A DNA stretch of 8,425 nt from contig CALJPB010000229.1 in NCBI GenBank assembly GCA_937981305.1, positions 1 to 8,425 of the forward strand, given 5' to 3'. The position numbers and the translations under genes were made by a program. The DNA comes from an uncultured Selenomonas sp. GTDB lineage: Bacteria > Bacillota > Negativicutes > Selenomonadales > Selenomonadaceae. The notes under the pieces were generated by a model, which saw only the letters and a list, made by a program, of their open reading frames with translations, ran no database searches and was not told where the DNA came from. Each line of letters starts with the position of its first letter. Positions within the stretch are counted from its first letter, which is position 1. Positions 4,981-8,425 of the stretch are shown piece after piece.

Positions 4981-5565
4981 TTACGCATATATGTCGTATT
5001 TTCCTTCGCTGACCCAACTGTGGATGTCGCCCTTCTGCGCGAGATAGGTTTCGACGCTGCCGCGGTTGTAACGGATGTTCGCCATCCCCTCCGTCTGCCA
5101 ATGTGGGGTCGTCTTGGCGGGGGTCGGCGTACCGTGTGTCTGCCCCGTGTCGACCGTGATGATCGGGTCGGGGATCGCCGCCGCAACCAGCGTCCGCTGA
5201 CGCGTGACGCGGTTCTCCATATCGCGCTTTGCAAACTCGATGCCGACCTGCCGGCCTGCCTTCGGGCCGTCCTCGGCGAGCGCCCATGCCATCTGCGTAT
5301 GCTTTGACGTGCCCTTGCCGACCTCGGCATAGCCGCGCTCCATGTTCTCGCGGGCAAAGTCCGTGTTGTTCGTCGCGCCGTAGCTGTGCCGGCTCGGATA
5401 GCTGTCAATCGAGATCCGCGCCTGCGTAAAGCCCCGATTCGAGCGCGCCTGCTGCGTTTCCTGCGTGTAGCGCGGCTGGATGATGCCCGTATCCACGGTG
5501 TTGTGCTGAATCCGCAGCCCGATCGTGGGCAGGGTGTGGCGTGTGTTAAGATAGAGCATTGCCAT
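4981..5565 (-). CDS. DUF6470 (YviE-like) protein of unknown function
   Basis: The role is not known. The predicted 194-residue protein has no signal peptide, membrane segment or cysteine and lies between flgL and fliW, exactly where Bacillus subtilis has yviE (about 190 residues). The start resembles that family: LPTIGLRIQHNTVDTGIIQP, suggesting a beta strand followed by repeated 'I.QP' turns. The most conserved-looking stretch is ARISIDSYPSRHSYGATNN, followed by DFARENMERGYAEV, at about residues 50-80. The second half is helical and then Thr/Pro-rich with VDTGQTHGTPTPAKTTPH, ending in a short NIRYNRGSVETYL segment. I chose ATG 5565 because GGAAAGG lies 9 nt upstream; the ATG at 5574 directly abuts that ribosome site. 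Conserved linkage to flagellar junction and FliW genes suggests a role in filament assembly or export, but that is inference. Confidence 0.75.
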   Translation of the reverse strand: MAMLYLNTRHTLPTIGLRIQHNTVDTGIIQPRYTQETQQARSNRGFTQARISIDSYPSRHSYGATNNTDFARENMERGYAEVGKGTSKHTQMAWALAEDGPKAGRQVGIEFAKRDMENRVTRQRTLVAAAIPDPIITVDTGQTHGTPTPAKTTPHWQTEGMANIRYNRGSVETYLAQKGDIHSWVSEGKYDIYA

Positions 5566-5591
5566 GCGGGGCATCCTTTCCTATCGGAGGA

Positions 5592-6941
5592 TCAGTGCAG
5601 ATAGTCCACGAGCGAGAGCGGCAGGATGCGCGAGCCCATCGCGAGCGACATACTCATGATGGTCTGCTGCTGCATCATCTTCATCGCGAGCTCCGCGACA
5701 TCCGTGCTTGAGACATCCGTAATATCGCGCGTGATGTTCTCCTTGTAGTTCGTGAGCACTTCCTTCATATCGGTATAGAGGTGCGAGCGTGCACCCGTTT
5801 CCGTGTGCGCCTGCAGGGTCACCTGGTTCGCGACATCGGCAAGGGTCACGCCGTCGGAGCTCAGCCAGTGAGAATCGCACGCCTGTGTCTTGGCGTGAAC
5901 GGTGAGCATATTGTTGAGCATCGCAGTCCCCGAAGGCTCGTTGCCGGAGTTCTTGTCGTCAAACAGGTCGCGTCCAAACACGTCCGCGCCCGTCTTGTTC
6001 ACCGTATCCGCCGTGGGTTCGGTCGAGCCGTTCTGCTTGACCATCGAAATGTAGCGCATATCGCCGCTGTAGGTGACGAGCTGCTGACGGACGGTGGAGA
6101 ATGTGAGGTTGACACCGCCTACATTTTGTGACCATGCACTACCCGCCGCATTGATCTCGCCCGTGTTCTTGAAATAGTTCTTGACGAATTTCGATGCCTT
6201 GGTCACGCCGGGAATGGTGCCGACGGAGGTCCTCTCACCGGCGGCATTCGCCTCCGCCTCGTTCTTATACCCCTTGGCGATCATGTTCTTGTAGCCTTCC
6301 TGCACGAACTCCTTCGTGTAGACCTTGCCGTTCAGCGTGTTCATGTAGTAGGTGTTGCCGTCACCGCCCTCAAGTGAGAGCATCTGATGCAGGAAGTCTG
6401 CGCTGTCGTTGTCCCCCACATCCTTGAAGAAGTTCGCCTGACGGTCATCGAGGGTCTTTGCCACACCGCGGGATTTTGGATCGTTTGGGTTTGAGATCTG
6501 AAACGGCTCTCTTAGGTCCGACTGTCCGCCGAAGATGTAGCGATCACCGAGCTGGGTATTGCCAAGGGAGACGATCTGCTCGATGCCCGCCTTCATCTCG
6601 CGTGCGATCGCGGGCCAGTCACCGCCCTTTTCATCCTTGTCGTCGTTCGCCGCCTGGAGGGTTTTCGCCTTGAAGGTCTTTTGGATGTCCTCCATCGCCG
6701 TGAGCGAGCTCTCCGTCGAGTTCATCCACGAGACCCCCGCCTTGACGCTGTCCTGGTAGCGGTCGTTCTCCCCCTCGGAGACGCTGTAGCGCAGGTAGCG
6801 CGAGTAGCCGACGGAGTCGTCGGAGGGACGGTGGAGCTTGCTGCCGTCGCCCTGCTCCATGAGGCGGGTTTTCGTGTAGTCGAGCGCGTTCAGATCACGC
6901 TGATATCGCTGTACGGAGTAGTTGCTGCTGATGCGTATCAT
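5592..6941 (-). CDS. flgL: Hook-filament junction protein FlgL (HAP3), unusually long
   Basis: FlgL joins the FlgK layer to the first flagellin subunits. The 449-residue product starts MIRISSNYSVQRYQRDLNAL and keeps the flagellin-like N-terminal helices: KLHRPSDDSVGYSRYLRY near residues 35-52 and NSTESSLTAMEDIQKTF near 74-90. The diagnostic TQLGDRYIFGGQ is at 129-140. The C-terminal helix (about 370-449) contains DVSSTDVAELAMKMMQQQTI and SMSLAMGSRILPLSLVDYLH. Family members are commonly about 300 residues (298 in Bacillus subtilis, 317 in E. coli), so roughly 130 extra residues lie between 150 and 350, in the surface-exposed domain. One cysteine is present (residue 355). GAGGTG lies about 4 nt before the ATG, and only 10 nt separate the gene from flgK, so both are one operon. 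The identification is secure; the insertion's function is unknown. Confidence 0.95.
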   Translation of the reverse strand: MIRISSNYSVQRYQRDLNALDYTKTRLMEQGDGSKLHRPSDDSVGYSRYLRYSVSEGENDRYQDSVKAGVSWMNSTESSLTAMEDIQKTFKAKTLQAANDDKDEKGGDWPAIAREMKAGIEQIVSLGNTQLGDRYIFGGQSDLREPFQISNPNDPKSRGVAKTLDDRQANFFKDVGDNDSADFLHQMLSLEGGDGNTYYMNTLNGKVYTKEFVQEGYKNMIAKGYKNEAEANAAGERTSVGTIPGVTKASKFVKNYFKNTGEINAAGSAWSQNVGGVNLTFSTVRQQLVTYSGDMRYISMVKQNGSTEPTADTVNKTGADVFGRDLFDDKNSGNEPSGTAMLNNMLTVHAKTQACDSHWLSSDGVTLADVANQVTLQAHTETGARSHLYTDMKEVLTNYKENITRDITDVSSTDVAELAMKMMQQQTIMSMSLAMGSRILPLSLVDYLH

Positions 6942-6951
6942 GTCTCACCTC

Positions 6952-8425
6952 TTACCTTCCGACCATGCCCGTGCCGTTGATCAGCTTGTCGAGCATCTCA
7001 TCCATCGACGTCAGAACGCGTGAGCACGCGCCGTAGCCCGTCTGGAACTTGAGCATATTCGTCAGTTCCTCGTTCCAGTCCACGCCCGAGGTGGACTGGC
7101 GCCACTGGGAGATCTGCGTCATGAGGTCGTCCTGCTGTTTCATCGTCTTGTCGATGTTCTCGGCATTCGCGCCGAGCTTGCTCATCATGCCGTTGTAGTA
7201 CTGGTTGATCGAGATTGTGCTGACGGCGCGCGTCGTGCCGCGCGGGTTCAGCGATCCGCGGGGGTTCGCCGCCGTCGCCTGGTCGATGTTGAAGAGCTTG
7301 CTCAGCTCGACGGCCATCGTGCCGTCGCCCGTACCGTTGACCCAATCGTCATCGTAGGTATAGGTCGAGCCGGAGGCGCTCAGGCTCGGAGTGACCCTGT
7401 TCCCCGTCGTCTTGTTCACGATCTGCCGCGCGGCGACGAAGTTCTGCCCGCCGGGGGCGGTCAGCTCCTCGCTGACCTGGAGTGCGTTGATGATCTGCAT
7501 GGAGCGCAGCCGATCCTCCGGAGTCGCCGCCGCCGCCGACGTCGTCACCGTGGTCTGCGCGGGCGGACCTGCCGTTTTGGTACGGGTCACGGTCGCACCG
7601 ACCGCCTCCATCCAACGCTCGCCGGTATTGTTGTCCACGTGCCATGTGTACTGCATCTGATCGTAGGTTGTGCCTGTCAGGGACTTGAACTTGTTCTTCC
7701 CGAAGAAGTTCATCCACGAGGTCTGTTCCTTGTCGATGCCGACGCCCAGCTTGTGCACGTCGTTGAACGTCGTGAGGAGGGTCGCGGAGATGTCCGCGAG
7801 CTGGTCGATATGCCCCTTGTCCTGCACAATCGTATCGGACAGTGCCTTTAGAATGCCGCTCTGCGGGACGTAGCCGATGCCGCCCGCCTCCACCACGCGG
7901 ATGGAGAAATCAGAGATGCCGTACTGCATATTGTTGATCGGCCCGCTCAGCTCGAGCGTCAGAGAGTTCTCGCGCTGCACGAGCGACATCCCGTTCGAAA
8001 CGACGGTGTACTGCCCGTTCGCCTCCTCGTAAACATTGACGTTCGTGATCTCGGAGAGCTTGTCGACGAGGAGGTCGCGCTGGTCGCGCAGATCGTTTGC
8101 CTTGCCGCCGTTCGTCTCGGCGAGGGTGATGTTCTTGTTGAGCTGTGCGATTTCCTTCGTGAGGTTGTTGAGCTTGCCGAGCTGGATGCCGATCTCGTTG
8201 TACTGCGCCTCGATCTGCCCCTGCAGCTGCTTTGCCGCCGTCTTTATGCGGTCAACGAGGTTGTTGCCCTTCGTGAGAACCGAGGTGCGCGAAGCGGCAT
8301 CGCTCGCGTAGTCCGAGAGGTTGACCCAGGAGGAGTAGAACTGCTGCATCGCGTCCAAAATACCCGTTTTCTTCGAGTCGTTGAAGATCGTCTCCACCTT
8401 GTCGAAGTTCGTCTTGTACGTCTTG
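6952..8425 (-). CDS. flgK: Hook-filament junction protein FlgK (HAP1), 5' end beyond window
   Basis: FlgK is the first junction layer on the hook and is needed before FlgL and flagellin can assemble. The frame is open to the window edge and gives the last 490 residues; about 100 N-terminal residues are missing. A GTG at 8397 is internal: KTYKTNFDK lies upstream in frame and resembles the FlgK region before VESIFN. Visible parts are VETIFNDSKKTGILDAMQQF, a long helical stretch with QLNKNITLAETNGGKANDLR and QRDLLVDKLSEIT (the FlgK core signature), a variable middle with a Thr/Ala-rich linker (TKTAGPPAQTTVTTSAAAAT), and the C-terminal helix GVDWNEELTNMLKFQTGYGA ending MDEMLDKLINGTGMVGR. There is a single cysteine (codon 7026-7024) inside that C-terminal helix, where small residues are usual. 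The gene ends 10 nt before flgL. Confidence 0.95.
   Translation of the reverse strand, partial: KTYKTNFDKVETIFNDSKKTGILDAMQQFYSSWVNLSDYASDAASRTSVLTKGNNLVDRIKTAAKQLQGQIEAQYNEIGIQLGKLNNLTKEIAQLNKNITLAETNGGKANDLRDQRDLLVDKLSEITNVNVYEEANGQYTVVSNGMSLVQRENSLTLELSGPINNMQYGISDFSIRVVEAGGIGYVPQSGILKALSDTIVQDKGHIDQLADISATLLTTFNDVHKLGVGIDKEQTSWMNFFGKNKFKSLTGTTYDQMQYTWHVDNNTGERWMEAVGATVTRTKTAGPPAQTTVTTSAAAATPEDRLRSMQIINALQVSEELTAPGGQNFVAARQIVNKTTGNRVTPSLSASGSTYTYDDDWVNGTGDGTMAVELSKLFNIDQATAANPRGSLNPRGTTRAVSTISINQYYNGMMSKLGANAENIDKTMKQQDDLMTQISQWRQSTSGVDWNEELTNMLKFQTGYGACSRVLTSMDEMLDKLINGTGMVGR

Noticed and set aside
5566..5574. Earlier ATG at 5574 for the DUF6470 gene
   Set aside because: It directly abuts the GGAAAGG ribosome site; ATG 5565 is spaced 9 nt away.
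8395..8397. GTG 8397 as the start of flgK
   Set aside because: The frame stays open upstream to the window edge with FlgK-like residues, and the N-terminal FlgK domain is missing, so the GTG is internal.

Overview
The window is a late flagellar gene block in which every gene lies on the minus strand. Read 5'->3' on that strand, from high to low coordinates, the order is flgK (3' part only), flgL, a DUF6470/YviE-type gene, fliW, csrA, flaG, fliD, fliS, a fliT-like gene, and a flagellin gene cut off by the window's left edge. This order closely matches the late flagellar block of Bacillus and other Firmicutes (flgK-flgL-yviE-fliW-csrA-hag, and flaG-fliD-fliS-fliT). The coding sequence is GC-rich, and the flagellin, CsrA and FlgL sequences look like a Firmicute of the Negativicutes, perhaps Selenomonas or a relative. 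That taxon is inferred from gene order and sequence character, not from a database match.

Layout. Positions 8425-6952 hold flgK (hook-filament junction), and 6941-5592 hold flgL (junction), which is unusually long. Positions 5565-4981 hold the DUF6470 gene of unknown role. Positions 4968-4522 hold fliW and 4522-4301 hold csrA, overlapping as TAATG. A 129-nt gap (4172-4300) follows, carrying a possible sigma-28 promoter and a compact interleaved stem structure just before the flaG ribosome site. Then come flaG (4171-3743), fliD cap (3724-2090), fliS flagellin chaperone (2071-1655) and a fliT-like gene (1665-1321). The 259-nt gap at 1062-1320 contains a near-consensus sigma-A promoter, a sigma-28-like promoter and a long structured leader. 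The flagellin gene (1061-1) starts there and runs off the window without its last stretch of C-terminal residues.

How the genes work together. FlgK and FlgL form the junction on the hook, FliD caps the filament, and FliS and probably FliT keep flagellin and FliD unfolded and available for export. FlaG is a filament-associated or length-affecting protein. FliW and CsrA form the known partner switch with flagellin: FliW binds either flagellin or CsrA, and free CsrA blocks flagellin translation. The window contains both the regulator and what looks like its target. The flagellin leader has three exact matches to the CsrA core pattern CANGGANG, two in hairpin loops and one over the Shine-Dalgarno sequence. 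The flaG and fliS ribosome sites also match that pattern, which suggests the switch may reach beyond flagellin. No mobile elements, tRNAs, rRNAs or CRISPR arrays are visible, and I found no wholly new system. The most original signals are regulatory RNA structures and unusual protein features: single cysteines in three exported filament proteins, an altered TLR5-contact region, and a long FlgL insertion.
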